64,000 nt of DNA, taken from positions 55,126,068-55,190,067 of the forward strand of contig NC_088866.1 in assembly GCF_032884065.1 (NCBI RefSeq), in the 5' to 3' direction. Below the pieces are notes generated by a model. That model did not search any database. It saw nothing but the letters and a program-made list of their open reading frames with translations, and was not told the DNA's origin. The stretch is from Artemia franciscana (taxonomy: Eukaryota > Arthropoda > Branchiopoda > Anostraca > Artemiidae). Made by a program: the position numbers and the translations under genes. Shown piece after piece: positions 11,700-22,255 of this stretch (the first letter of the stretch is position 1; every line of letters begins with the position of its first letter).

Positions 11700-12190
11700 T
11701 ACTTGTTAAAAGATTTTCTTTATTATTCCTCTGTGTAGATTTTAATTTTTTTTTTTTTTTTCGAACGGTGATCAATGGTGCTGATCACCGTTCACTTGAA
11801 TGCTTGTTTAAAGGTTTTCTTATTATCGGTTTAAGGATGTTTTAATTTGGTAATTTTTTTGTTTTTTTAGGTTCTTTTTCCTGGTATTTTGACATTTATT
11901 TTACATTAAGACCTTAAATATTTTGTCTTTCAGGACAGGGGTTCGGGTCCTGGTCTCGCTGGTTATTCCGTTCGAACGGTTGTTTAACGGTTCTTCAGTT
12001 GAAAACTTGTTTAACGGTTTTCTTTATTATCTCTCTATGTAAATTTGAATTTGGTAATCTTTTTTATTTTTGGGGGTTCTTTTTCTCCATATTTTGACAT
12101 TTAATTTACATTAAGATTTGAAATCCTTTGTTTCTCAGAACAGGGGTTAGGGTCCTGTTCTCGCTGGTTATTTTGATCGAACAGTGATCA
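11700..12190. repeat. Tandem duplication, about 240-300 bp unit
   Basis: Two units share 'cttgtttaa.ggttttctt', 'ggttctttttc', 'attttgacatttaatttaca' and 'caggacaggggttcgggtcc' / 'cagaacaggggttagggtcc' followed by 'tctcgctggttatt'. The first contains a perfect 12-bp-arm hairpin: GAACGGTGATCA at 11763-11774 and TGATCACCGTTC at 11782-11793. The 'ggttcgggtcc' phrase resembles a tRNA B box. Confidence 0.6.
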
Positions 12191-12400
12191 GTGGCACAAC
12201 TCTGTAAGGTCAACCAGAATCGATCCAGATCACAAAGGGTACCTGAAGAAATATGAGGAAGATAAACAGGAAGGATGTGCAAAACACAGGATGGATGGCT
12301 CCCAACCCCCCCGTTGCACTTCCTGGCTTAAGGGCCACGAAACAAAAATCAGCATCAGTGGTAAGGACTACAAAGTCCAATAGTGTATTCTTTGCCTTTT
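12190..12400 (+). repeat. SINE family A, copy
   Basis: It shares with 59300-59475 the sequence 'caaccagaatcgatcc', then 'gatggctcccaaccccc', 'cgcacttcctggcttaaggg', 'ccacgaaacaaaaatcag' and 'ggactacaaagtcc'. A reversed copy lies at 14058-14218. A B-box-like phrase upstream (about 12143-12156) suggests a tRNA-related head. Confidence 0.55.
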
Positions 12401-13224
12401 TATCTTCGGATGAAAGTTAAGCAAAACTAGTAATTTAAACCAACAAAATCAGCATAAATTGAATAAGGTCTAAGGCTACATCTCACCCAATAGGAAAGGG
12501 GGATGGCACACATTTTTAAGGGTATCAACTGGTATTTTTGGAAAGAGCACTAAAAGGTGCAGCTAGTGGTATAGTCTTTTAGCTACGGAATTAAGAAAGA
12601 AAACTAAATTTACCTTTATTTTTATGTTAAACTTTATCATTCATTTAAAATGTTAGTAAGGCTTTTAAGTAAGATCTTTACCTTTTTTAGGCTTTAATCA
12701 TAATTCGACTTACTGACTTTTCTTATTATTATGCATTGCCATTAAATTTGAGCTTTTTTTTATTAAGTATAAAATAAAGGGGGGCGGTTATTATTTGAAT
12801 ATATTATAAGGATTTCACAAAAACAAGAACACTTTCATAAAGAAATAAACGTGATATTATGTTGCTAAAACGCAAACGATAATTGGACTTAATATTAAAA
12901 TTTTATTTTAAAACATTATTAAAAGTAAAAATCCCCACAGTATTGTCTGGCAAAGAGACATAACTATTTGCTACTGAAAAAGGAAAATGATTAAAGAAAT
13001 TCTAGCAATTAAAAGAGTTATAAGTTATTATTAGACGAGTGGGATAAAACAGGGATGAAGATTTTCCTGAGCTATTGACGGCGCATAGGCTGGTAAATTC
13101 ACCTTTCAATTTGTTAGGTCTTTTTTTACAGGTATAGGTAGCAAGCCTCTCAACCCGCCTTGTTTCAGTGGGGATCAATCCCTAGGCTACAGAGTATGAT
13201 TTAATTATAAGAGTTGAAACTGGT

Positions 13225-13390
13225 GCTAAGTATCGGCATAATATCCATCAGCTTCATCTAGTTGTTGGCGACACTTGGTATTTCTTCAAGGTATTTCGTT
13301 TTTCTGTCAGGAACAGAGATCAGACACTTATTAATACACAAATTTTACTAGCTAAATAAATCAAACTAGTCATTCTTATTATTAGACTCA
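13225..13390. repeat. MITE-like repeat, copy of the one at 20286-20535
   Basis: 'gttggcgacacttggtattt' and 'tttttctgtcaggaacagag' followed by 'atcagacacttatta' match, in mixed orientation, the arm and the interior of the inverted-repeat element at 20286-20535. Confidence 0.5.
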
Positions 13391-13547
13391 TGAAACTACT
13401 AAGTTTCAACAAACACTAGATAGTGTTGAGGTTTTTTGCCAAAATTAGCAGTAATTCCCACTGTCTTTGGACCATAGCATCTATCCTTTTTGCTACCATG
13501 AGGCTATTGAAAGAGTAATTATTGTTTATTATTTGTACTTTGTCTAG

Positions 13548-13689
13548 ATGCTTGGAATTTGGTGATATTTTACCAAAAGATCAGGAGTGTGATAAAATGA
13601 GGCCCCAAAAAAAGGATCTTGGAGAATCTACAGTCGTGTATTTCCATGTAACTGTGATGGGGCTGGATTCAATCAATGAAAATTCAATG
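13548..13689 (+). CDS. Cys-loop ligand-gated anion channel, N-terminal extracellular exon
   Basis: This is an internal exon of 142 nt. A pyrimidine-rich acceptor (tttgtctag) precedes it and a GTAAGG donor follows it. It starts one base into the reading frame and ends in phase 0, giving 47 residues. The peptide contains MRPQKKDLGESTVVYFHVTV followed by MGLDSINENSM. This is the first beta-strand region of a Cys-loop receptor ligand-binding domain, where 'V.V.I.V..LDSI.E..M' is typical. The wording is closest to the arthropod orphan chloride-channel group that includes Drosophila CG12344, judged from memory without a search. The protein would be a plasma-membrane pentameric receptor. The M2 exon about 4.4 kb downstream on the same strand fits the same gene. 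Exons coding the rest of the ligand-binding domain, the Cys loop and M1 should lie between them but were not seen. The signal-peptide exon was not found either. Confidence 0.85.
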
Positions 13690-13957
13690 GTAAGGGTTTT
13701 TTACTCGTATGCATTATTTCAACTGTTTAATTTCGTTTTAGAGAGTTAATTCATCAAAGTGAATCTATAGAATATGAAAAACAAATGAAAGCCATTAAAA
13801 TGGACCGTTATGTTCTTTAAAAAGGCAAAAATGTTTTAAGAGACTATAAAATTTTGAGTTCAGATAAAAGTTCTGATTCGGGTTCCTATTTCATTCCTAG
13901 ACCTATGCTGCTGACTTTTTTTTGCTCAATCTTATCTGGCTAACAATAGATATTGCA

Positions 13958-14218
<261 letters not shown>

Positions 14219-14318
14219 NNNNNNNNNNNNNNNNNNNNNNNNNNNNNNNNNNNNNNNNNNNNNNNNNNNNNNNNNNNNNNNNNNNNNNNNNNNNNNNNNN
14301 NNNNNNNNNNNNNNNNNN
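14219..14318. other. Assembly gap (100 N)
   Basis: A run of N. It cuts a SINE copy at 14058-14218 and lies between the two channel exons, so missing exons may belong here. Confidence 0.99.
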
Positions 14319-14584
14319 TGCAATCTGTTGTTGAAATATACAAATATTTTTGCAATTACCAGCCACCAGCAACTCGGCACGTGGCAGGCTTCTATATATG
14401 GATTCTCACTGTCGCTTGTCTTCTAAGCGCAGACAATTCGCTCTTTTTTGCATACTGAGGGGTTCTTAACGATATTTGATGATTAAAGCAAGTTTAATAT
14501 CTAACAACGATTTCTACTAAGCTTCAAACTTTTGGTTTTCTTTTTTAAGGTTTTTGAAGTAATACCTTGTTAAAATGAAATAAA

Positions 14585-14830
14585 AAAAAACAAGCTTTTT
14601 AACTGCAAGTAAGGTGGGACATTAAAACTTAAAAGTAACTGAAATCAATCCGTATATGAGACGGGTTGTCCCCTCCTCAACGCCTCGCTTTTTCCGCAAA
14701 AGTTTGATTCTTTCTCACAACTCTACTTTTTAAAACAACAAAAATATTTAGCGTAAAGAGCGAGGCGTTGAGGAGGGGATAACCCCTTTCATATAAGGAA
14801 TAATTTCTGTTCGTTTTAAGTTTTTTCCTT
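14585..14830. repeat. Foldback module of the multi-hairpin family
   Basis: Inverted arms: 'gaaatcaatccgtatatgag' with 'ttgtcccctcctcaacgcct' against 'gaggcgttgaggaggggata' with 'aggaataatttctgttcg'. Same plan as 4896-5162 but more diverged. Confidence 0.8.
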
Positions 14831-14954
14831 TGACTAATCATGATCATCACCTAACTTTTATGCTCGTTCAGTAACAGCCGCTTCCCACAAATATAAAGGA
14901 ATTATAACTCCGATTTAATTGAATCAGATTTAACTATAGTTTATAGTTATTATT

Positions 14955-16160
14955 AAATAAAAAAAAACTAGTTTTTTTTTAACTGGAAGTAAGGAACTAC
15001 ATTAAAACTTAAAACGAACAGAAATTACTCCTTATATAAAATGGGTTGTCCCCTCCGTAATCCCTCGCTCTTTACGTTAAAGTTTTTAATTGTTTTAAAA
15101 AGTAGAATTGTGGCAAAGAGTCAAACTTTAGCGTAAAGAGCGAGGGATTGCGGAGGGGACAACCCATTTTATATAAGGAGTAATTTCTGTTCGTTTTAAG
15201 TTTTAATGTAGCTCCTTACTTCCAGTTAAAAAAAACTAGTTTTTTTTATTTAATTTCTGAATGTTTTTGAATTAATGCATGTTTGATTTTGACTCTCCGC
15301 ACATAAATTATTAAAATAAAACTTGTACATTAATTCTTTTTTGGCTAAATGGCTTTCTCTTAGTTTTGATCAAACGATTTTGAGAAATAATGGGTGGGGA
15401 AGGACGCCTAGTTGCCCTCCAATTTTTCAGTTACTTTAAAAGGCAACTATATATTTAAACTTTTAACGAACGTTTTTATTAGTAAAAAATATACGTAACT
15501 TAAGAATTAACTTACGTAACAAACTTTTATATTCTCATATTTTTATTATCGTATACGAGGGGGTTTGTACCCTCGTTAATACTTCGCTCTTTACACTAAA
15601 TCGTAAGTTTTGTCCCAATTTTGTAAGAATGATCCCTGAATCAGAAAGGCCGTAGAATAAATAGTTTAAATTACTAAAAATACTTTAGCATAAAGAGCGA
15701 GGTATTTATTACGACTATGCGGAACAAAATGGCTATCTCAAAATTTTGATCCGTTGACTTTGGGAAAAAATGAGCATGGGAGGGGGCCTAGGTGCCCTCC
15801 AATTTTGTTTGGTCACTTAAAAAGGGCAGTAGAACTTTTCAATTCCGTTAGAATGAGCCATTTTGCGACAAAATGGTTCTCTGATACGCCGAATGCGATG
15901 GTGTGATTTTCATTAAAATTTTATGACATATAGGGGGGTTTCCCGCCTATTTTCCAAAATAAGGCAATTTTCTCAGGCTCGTAACTTTTGATGACAAAAA
16001 CTAAATTTGATGAAACTAATATATTTAGAATCAGCATGAAAATCTGATTCTTTTGATGCATCTTTTAGCATCAAAATTCCGTTTCTTAGAGTTTCGTTTA
16101 CTACTGAGCCGGGTCGCTCCTTACTACAGTTCGTTACCACGAACTGTTTGATGCAGCTTC
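14955..16160 (-). repeat. Multi-hairpin repeat family, near-complete copy
   Basis: It starts with the large foldback at 14980-15235 (arms with 'gaaattactccttatataaa' and 'cccctccgtaatccctcgct'), continues through a second, weaker hairpin pair around 'cctcgctctttacactaaa' / 'catAAAGAGCGAGGta' (15585-15702), and ends with the palindrome ACAGTTCGT-TACC-ACGAACTGT followed by TTGAT. About 1.2 kb, non-coding. Confidence 0.9.
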
Positions 16161-16469
16161 AACAGCGGAAAGATCGGATGGAAGGATCCTAAAAGAAAAT
16201 ATTACATGAAGGTACTCTACTGACCGGTAGTACAGCCTCGCGTAAAGTTAAGGTTCTATAGTAAAACTTTGAGCCGCTCACTCTGAAAACACATCAAATA
16301 TATCGTAGGAACTGCTAGTCTTTCTAGAAGCCCAGCATCTCAGGATCAGAAACGAAAAGTTTGCGCACTCTGCCCCTCAAAACTGCATAGGATAATGACC
16401 ACCTTCTATAGCAAGTGTAGTGGGGCCATCAGTTCTGAACGATAAAAGCAGATGTACATCCATAAAATT
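16161..16469. other. Spacer between two multi-hairpin copies, nothing recognised
   Basis: Unique-looking sequence without an exon signature. The missing channel exons were looked for here and not seen. Confidence 0.4.
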
Positions 16470-18036
16470 ACTATTTTAAAAAGAAGAATTGAGAGACAGA
16501 GTCAAACTTTAGCGTAAAGAGCGGGGTGTTGATGAGGAAGCAGCCTCTTTCATATACGAAGTAATTTCTGTTCGTTTTAAGTTTTAATGTCGCTCCTTAC
16601 TTTCAGTTGAAAAAACTTGTTTTTTTTTATTTAATTTCTGAACGTTTTTGAATCAATGCATGTTTTGATTTTGGCTCTCCGCAGAGGAATAATCAAAACG
16701 AAATTTGCATATTTTTTTTTTCTTGGCTCAATGGCTTTCTCATAATTTTGATCGAATGATTTGAGAAAAAAAAGAGCAGAGGACGAAGCCTAGTTGCCCC
16801 CCGATTTTTTGGTTAATTAAAAAGGCAACTAGAACTTTTAATTTTTTACGAATCTTTTTATTGGTAAAAGATTTACGTAACTTATAAACTAGCTTACGTA
16901 AAGAACTTTTGTATTCTCATGTTTGTATTACATATATGAGGGGATTCACCCCATCGTCAGTACCTCGCTCTTTACACTAAAGCTTAAATTTTATCCCAAT
17001 TCATTAAGAATGACCCCCTGAATCACAAAAGCCGTAGAATAAGTAGTTGAAATTACTGAAAATACTTTAGCGTAAAGAGCGAGGTATTAGAAGGAGGTGA
17101 GCCCCTCATATGGGTAATAATTTATGTTTGTTTTAAGTTTTATTGCTGTTCCTTACTTCCAGCTGAAAAAGCTTTTTCACTTTTATTTTTTAATTGTTTT
17201 TTTTTAAATAATGCTAGTAAATCCTGCTCTCCCTTTATGGAAATTTTCTTCTCCCATTACAAATTCTCGAAGGAAAGTTCCCCCAGCATATCCCCCTCTT
17301 CTCAACCCCTCCCCCAAACCAAAAAAATCCTCCTGAAAACGCCTGTATACTTCCCAATAACCATTACTATATGTAAGCACAGGTCAAAGTTTGTAACTTG
17401 TTGCCCCTCCCACGGGGACTTTGGGGGAGTAAGTCGTCCCCAAAGACACAGTTATAAGGTTTTTCGACTACGTTGAATAAAATGGCTATCTCAGAATTTT
17501 GATCCGTTGACTTTGGGAAAATAATTAGCGTGGGAGGGGGCCTAGGTGCCCTCCAATTTATTTGGTCACTTTAAAAGGGCACTAGAACTTTTCATTTCCG
17601 TTAGAATGAGCCCTCTTGCAACATTCTAGGACAACTGGGTCGATACGATCACCCCTGGGAAAAAAAAAATAAAATAAACACGCATCCGTGATCTGCCTTC
17701 TGGCAAAAAAATGCAAAATTCCACATTTTTGTAGATAAGAGCTCGAAACTTCTACAGTAGGGTTCTCTGATACGCTAAATCTGATGGTGTGATTTTTGTT
17801 AAGATTCTATGACTTTTAGGGGGCGTTTCCCCCTATTTTCTAAAATAACGCAAATTTTCTCAGGCTCGTAACTTTTGATGGGTAAGACTAAACTTGATGA
17901 AACTTATATATTTAAAACCAGCATTAAAATGCGATTCTTTTGATGTAGCTATTGGTATCAAAATTCCATTTTTTAGAGTTTTGGTTACTATTGAGCCGGG
18001 TCGCTCCTTACTACAGTTCGTTACCACGAACTGTTT
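16470..18036 (-). repeat. Multi-hairpin repeat family, longest copy
   Basis: It begins inside the foldback (right arm only, 16470-16600) and runs about 1.57 kb through all internal modules: 'catatatgaggggattcacc' paired with 'gaggtgagcccctcatatgg', 'aggtgccctccaatttattt', 'gatctgccttctggcaaaaa' and 'ggggcgtttccccctatttt'. It ends with the terminal palindrome at 18012-18035 (acagttcgttaccacgaact). Its end lies less than 50 bp from the channel M2 exon. Confidence 0.9.
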
Positions 18037-18083
18037 GATAAAGCAATTTTAACTATGATTTATTCTATTACTCTAATTTTTAG

Positions 18084-18244
18084 TGGGTATCCTTCTGGAT
18101 TAAGCCGGAGGTTGCTCCAGCTAGAGTTACCCTTGGAGTTACATCTCTACTCACTCTATCAACACAGCATGCAAAATCGCAGGCAGCCCTTCCGCCAGTG
18201 TCTTACCTAAAAGCAGTTGATGCATTTATGTCAACGTGTACAGT
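18084..18244 (+). CDS. Cys-loop ligand-gated anion channel, end of M1 and M2 pore exon
   Basis: This is an internal exon of 161 nt between the acceptor ctaatttttag and the donor GTAAGT. It starts in phase 0 and ends two bases into a codon. It encodes WVSFWIKPEVAPARVTLGVT, then SLLTLSTQHAKSQAALPPVS, then YLKAVDAFMSTCTV. WVSFW is the intracellular end of M1. PAR is the -2' to 0' selectivity motif of anion-selective receptors (GABA, glycine, GluCl, HisCl). TLGVTSLLTLSTQ is M2, and LPPVSYLKAVDAFM is the M2-M3 loop and start of M3. This supports a chloride channel. The ligand cannot be read from this exon. The sequence resembles Drosophila CG12344 more than GluCl or RDL, from memory. The exon sits between two copies of the multi-hairpin repeat (16470-18036 and 18445-18682). 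The following M3/M4 exons were not found. Confidence 0.92.
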
Positions 18245-18444
18245 GTAAGTAACAACTTTGTTAACCTAGTAGTATCTTCAACCCTTTAGCCCATAGCACA
18301 TTTATTGTTAAATGAAAATTTAGAACATGACTAGCATATATTGGTAGTTTTTCAAGAGAAGTTGTCACATTCACGATCTAAATTATGAACAAATATTACA
18401 TCTTTAAACGAGAAAATAGCTATGTCCCCTCCCGCACATACACA

Positions 18445-18682
18445 CACACTATGACTTTTAGGGGGTGTTTACCGCTATTTTCTGAAATAAGGCAACTTTT
18501 TCTCAGGCTCGTAACTTTTGATGGGTAAGACTCAACCTGATGAAACTTATATATTTAAAATCAGCATTAAAATGCAATTCTTTTGATGTAACTATGGATA
18601 TTCAAATTCCGTTTTTTAGAGATTCGGTTACTATTGAGCTGGGTCGCTCCTTACTACAGTTCGTTTCCACGAACTGTTTGAT
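18445..18682 (-). repeat. Multi-hairpin repeat family, terminal fragment
   Basis: Only the last 240 bp of the family: 'gactttagggggtgtttac', 'ctcaggctcgtaacttttga' and the terminal palindrome in a slightly changed form (ACAGTTCGT-TTCC-ACGAACTGT) followed by TTGATT. Confidence 0.88.
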
Positions 18683-18767
18683 TGTAAAATCTGTGGTAAT
18701 TACTCGTTGTGGTGATTGACTGTATTTATGTTGGCGAAGGACTTTCGTACCAATTTGGAGTGGATTT

Positions 18768-19370
18768 TTGTGTACTGAATATTACCTCCGCAAGTGCATT
18801 TATCAAATCATGAACGACTCGAAAATTATTTTAAATCCAATTATGAATATTATTTCTCAATCGATGATCGATGTTATCAAAGTAGACACCATAATTGCTA
18901 GGTCGACAAGCTTTTTCAGCCATGATACCACTCTAAAGGCAAAAGAGGTTTTACTTCAGGTGCTAGAAATTGGAGCACTTTTAATTAGATGCCAAAAAGA
19001 CGATAAAACTGTTCTTGTAAATTAAAAGTGGTTCTCTACGGCATCAAAAGAAAACCGTAAGATCCCTAAATTCGTGGTATACTCACATCGTGAAATTCCA
19101 ACGATTGGTAATGTGATCGTTGCCATGTNNNNNNNNNNNNNNNNNNNNNNNNNNNNNNNNNNNNNNNNNNNNNNNNNNNNNNNNNNNNNNNNNNNNNNNN
19201 NNNNNNNNNNNNNNNNNNNNNNNNNNNNTCGGTAAAAATATTACTGAATTTTTCTCTGACTGAATTGGTCTTGCAAAATCAAATACCACAATCAAGCAAT
19301 TTAATTAAAATTGCGCGAGAGGCCAAGTTGTCAAATCACACCAAGGACATATTTCCAATAGAATACTTCT
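18768..19370 (+). pseudogene. Degenerate ORF, probably ORF1 of a non-LTR retrotransposon
   Basis: A 85-residue open frame (..DVIKVDTIIARSTSFFSHDT, TLKAKEVLLQVLEIGALLIR..) ends at TAA near 19023. The same frame then continues as SKENRKIPKFVVYSHREIPT and IGNVIVAM up to the N gap at 19129-19228. Continuation of a sensible peptide past an in-frame stop points to a pseudogene. After the gap a frame reads KILLNFSLTELVLQNQIPQS and then stops. The 'LPKFVVYS....IPT' type of phrase is like the N-terminal ORF of some arthropod LINEs, from memory only. It is not part of the channel gene just upstream as far as I can see. Confidence 0.4.
19129..19228. other. Assembly gap (100 N)
   Basis: A run of N inside the ORF1-like pseudogene. 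Confidence 0.99.
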
Positions 19371-19420
19371 AATATTCTTAGAAAGGTTGCAGGAAAAAGT
19401 TTTACAGTCAAAACAAATAT

Positions 19421-19890
19421 GTTAGACCTCACCTATGCTTACCGGTTGTGCATCACAGGGTTTCATATATCTATGTTCAGTTTTCTTTTTGCTGGTATGT
19501 TAGACCTCACCTATGCTTGCCGGTTTTGCATCACTGGGTTTCATATACTTTTGTTCAGTTTTCTTTTTGCTGGTATGTTAGACCTCACCTATGCTTGCCG
19601 GTTTTGCATCACGGGGTTTCATATATCTATGTTCAGTTTTCTTTTTGCTGGTATGTTAGACCTCACCTATGCTTGCCGGTTTTGTATCACGGGGTTTCAT
19701 ATACTTTTGTTCAGTTTTCCTTTTGTTGGTATGTGAGACCTCACCTATGCTTACCAGTTGTACATCACTGGGTTTCATACATTTATGATCAGTTTTCCTT
19801 TTGTTGGTATGTTAGACTTCACCTATGCTTGCCGGTTGGGCATCACTGGCTTTCATATATTTATGTTCAATTTTTCTTTTGTCGGTATAA
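19421..19890. repeat. 78-bp minisatellite, six copies
   Basis: Unit starts at 19421, 19499, 19577, 19655, 19733 and 19811 ('gttagacctcacctatgctt' plus 'gccggttttgcatcac.ggg', 'tttcatat...tatgttcagt' and 'tttctttttgctggtat'). Because 78 is a multiple of three, two reading frames stay open across several units and give repeated hydrophobic peptides (MLDLTYACRFCITGFHI...). This is a by-product of the array, since neither frame has a gene-like start or context. Confidence 0.95.
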
Positions 19891-20285
19891 AACTTGAGAA
19901 TTTGATTTATGCCAAGATACTTTTGTAGATAAAGGTACATTAAACGGAAACGGGAGCCTGAAGAAGAAGTTAAAACGGGAGCCTCGTCAAAATAACGAGG
20001 AGGTACACTAAAAAGAAGCAACGAAGAGGAGCCTGTCCATGGGACTTTCAGCTTAGCTATGATATTTAAAAGTATAAGTCAACACAGTTCACTGGCTCTT
20101 TCTGGTGTGCAGGAGGCTATGATAGTTCCCACTAGTAACCACCAAAGGTTTGGAGGTTGGATCTTGACCCCACTTCCTCACATTCTTATTTATGTATTTC
20201 ATGTGAAAATTCTCCTAATATTTAACTATAATTGTGGCAACCCCCTTCATAAATCAGTTAAAACAGTATAGGTAAATTATCAAAG

Positions 20286-20535
20286 GGCAACCTGGGGCTA
20301 TCGTCGACGAAAAAACTATCGACACCATCTAGCGTTTGCGACACTTGGCATTTCTTAGTGTAATAAAAATAATAATTAAGTTAATTCGTATAACTGGTAA
20401 AATTTAAGTAGTAACAAGTATCTGATCTCATTTCCTGCCAGAAAAATAATTATACAGCTTGAAAAAATACCAATTGTCGCCACATGCTGGATGGCATTGA
20501 TAGTTTTTGTCGACAGTAGCGACAGTTCCCACACT
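20286..20535. repeat. MITE-like element with long imperfect inverted ends
   Basis: The left arm 'ctatcgtcgacgaaaaaact' with 'atcgacaccatctagcgttt' and 'gcgacacttggcatttctt' is mirrored at 20463-20530 by 'aaaaataccaattgtcgcca', 'catgctggatggcattgata' and 'gtttttgtcgacagtagcga'. The arms are about 60 bp with roughly three quarters identity by eye. The interior is AT-rich and non-coding. Confidence 0.65.
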
Positions 20536-21700
20536 TAAATGTTACCCATGCTTTCTGAGTTAGTGCTTGGATTTTCTTTTCAGCGATGAAGAGAGTTGCA
20601 TGGCAAAATCCAGCTCCCATTTGTAATTTTCGAGGGTTGAGTTACATACAATACAAATTATAATCTGTATATAGAATAACAAGTCTTAAAAACACTGACG
20701 TCCGGGACGTCCCACCGATGGCAGATTTTCAGAAATTGTGTTTTGAAAGTTGCTTTCAATAATTTATTTCCATTTATTAACAAAATCCCCACTTGTAGAT
20801 TTTTAGCAAAGCTTAAAAAAAATTATAAATGCCTCAACTTTATATGGCAAAATAGAGCCAACAAGATATGTTAAAACTTCTATTCCGTAATCAAGCCAAC
20901 ACAAGGATAATAACTTGTCAAAAATTAAAATTAACAAAATATACAATGAAAGCAATATAACCTGAAGTAATTCAAATCTACTTGAATTAGAATCGGTAAA
21001 AGAATAGACATCACAGGTCATATAAAATCATAAGCACAAAATAAATAAACACTTGTGAACCAGTTCAATTCTATAACTCAAATTTTTGTATTACGACCCA
21101 TTACAAATATAATTTTTGCAAGTTAATACAGGGGTACTTGTATGATATACCTCCTACCTAATATATTTCTAATATGTTTCTTTGACAATCAATCATGATA
21201 AAATATACCAAAGTAAGATAAAAATATAATACATTAGAAACAAATTTGGGCTATATATTGCACATTGGGGGGACTAGGATAAAGTATAGCGGGTCTAGAT
21301 GCCTAATGTGTTAGGTAGAATTATTCTGCATATTATGCAGTAAGAATTGTTTTCTAGCTTCACACTGTCCAAATGCTTTACCAGCACCCCCTTGCCCCAC
21401 CCGTAATGTTTAAGTACATAGCCCAAATTACATATTCCCCATCTATTCTGTCGCTTCTCTTTATTTTGTCTCACGCTAAGCTGAAAGAAACTAGCGGAAA
21501 AAAAAACAGTTCTATAATGCGTCAATGAATGAACAACTTGAGCGGTAGGGGGTTTTTCATACAAGTACCTTAAAACAAAATAATAGCTAAATGAGGAACT
21601 GGCAATAATTGAGAGACGTCAGATTTCAATCTTCAGACCCCTTGAATTTTCAGTTTATAGACTATGAACAATCGACTCGGCTGATAGAAAGGTTTTACTG
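20536..21700. other. No feature recognised
   Basis: AT-rich. A hydrophobic open frame on the minus strand at 20803-21021 has no splice or family support. No other structure was seen. Confidence 0.4.
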
Positions 21701-21724
21701 AAGGTCCTATCCTAGCATGGGATA

Positions 21725-22080
21725 CTACATAGGTCGTTTAGCTGTTTAGTGCTATGCACGAGAATGATATTGCTGCAATTACGGTAGAAAGTGAATATAG
21801 TAGTTGGTCTGTTGTAGAAAAAGTTAAGCAGGGTTGTGTTATTAACTTTGTCCCAAGAAATATACCAAAGGCCATGGGAAAAAATGTTATAAAATAGGGT
21901 GGTAAAGCTCTTCCAGATAAAGATTACGCAGGTGATTTTAGTACCCCAGAAAAATTTTTTATACCAAAATGAACGAGATTTTGGAAATTTTGAGAGTTCA
22001 GGGTGCAAGAAGAGGCTTTAAAGTTAATATTAAGAAGACTAAGTTGTCTAAATTACGAGTAAATGGGGATGAAGAGACAA
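21725..22080 (+). pseudogene. LINE reverse transcriptase fragment
   Basis: A plus-strand frame reads FSAMHENDIAAITVESEYSS, then WSVVEKVKQGCVINF, then IPKAMGKNVIK, stop, GGKALPDKDYAGDFS. After a frameshift near 21965 it continues MNEILEILRVQGARRGFKVN and IKKTKLSKLRVNGDEE. This is the RT palm: 'VKQGCVLSP' (motif B region), 'LDYADD' (motif C, here DYAGD with the first Asp lost) and 'LRVQGARIGLKINVKKTK' (motif D region). It is truncated on both sides, with stop, frameshift and active-site loss. Confidence 0.8.
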
Positions 22081-22255
22081 GAATGCGTCCAGGATTTTAT
22101 TTTCAGGGAGGGTGTAAAAAAAATCAAAAAATGCATCAAAAATTTATGTTCAATTCTGTCACATTTTTATGAGTCGGAAAAACATTTCAAGGGGGGGGGG
22201 TTCAAACCCCCCTATTCAAGCCTTGTGCCTTGTTCAAGTTTTGTGACGAGGTGAT
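22080..22255 (+). repeat. Dispersed repeat X, copy
   Basis: 'gtccaggattttattttcag', 'ggagggtg', 'atttttatgagtcggaaaaa' and a G-run followed by 'ttcaaaccccc' match 30600-30770 and, reversed, 44890-45065. Confidence 0.55.

Noticed and set aside
19448-19897. 149-residue repetitive open frame
   Set aside because: Explained by the 78-bp tandem unit, whose length is divisible by three.
20700-20722. GACGTC-centred palindrome as a CRE-type site
   Set aside because: Short and isolated, with no promoter context.
20803-21021. Hydrophobic 72-residue frame as a membrane protein
   Set aside because: AT-rich sequence gives such frames by chance; no splice sites, family or neighbours support it.
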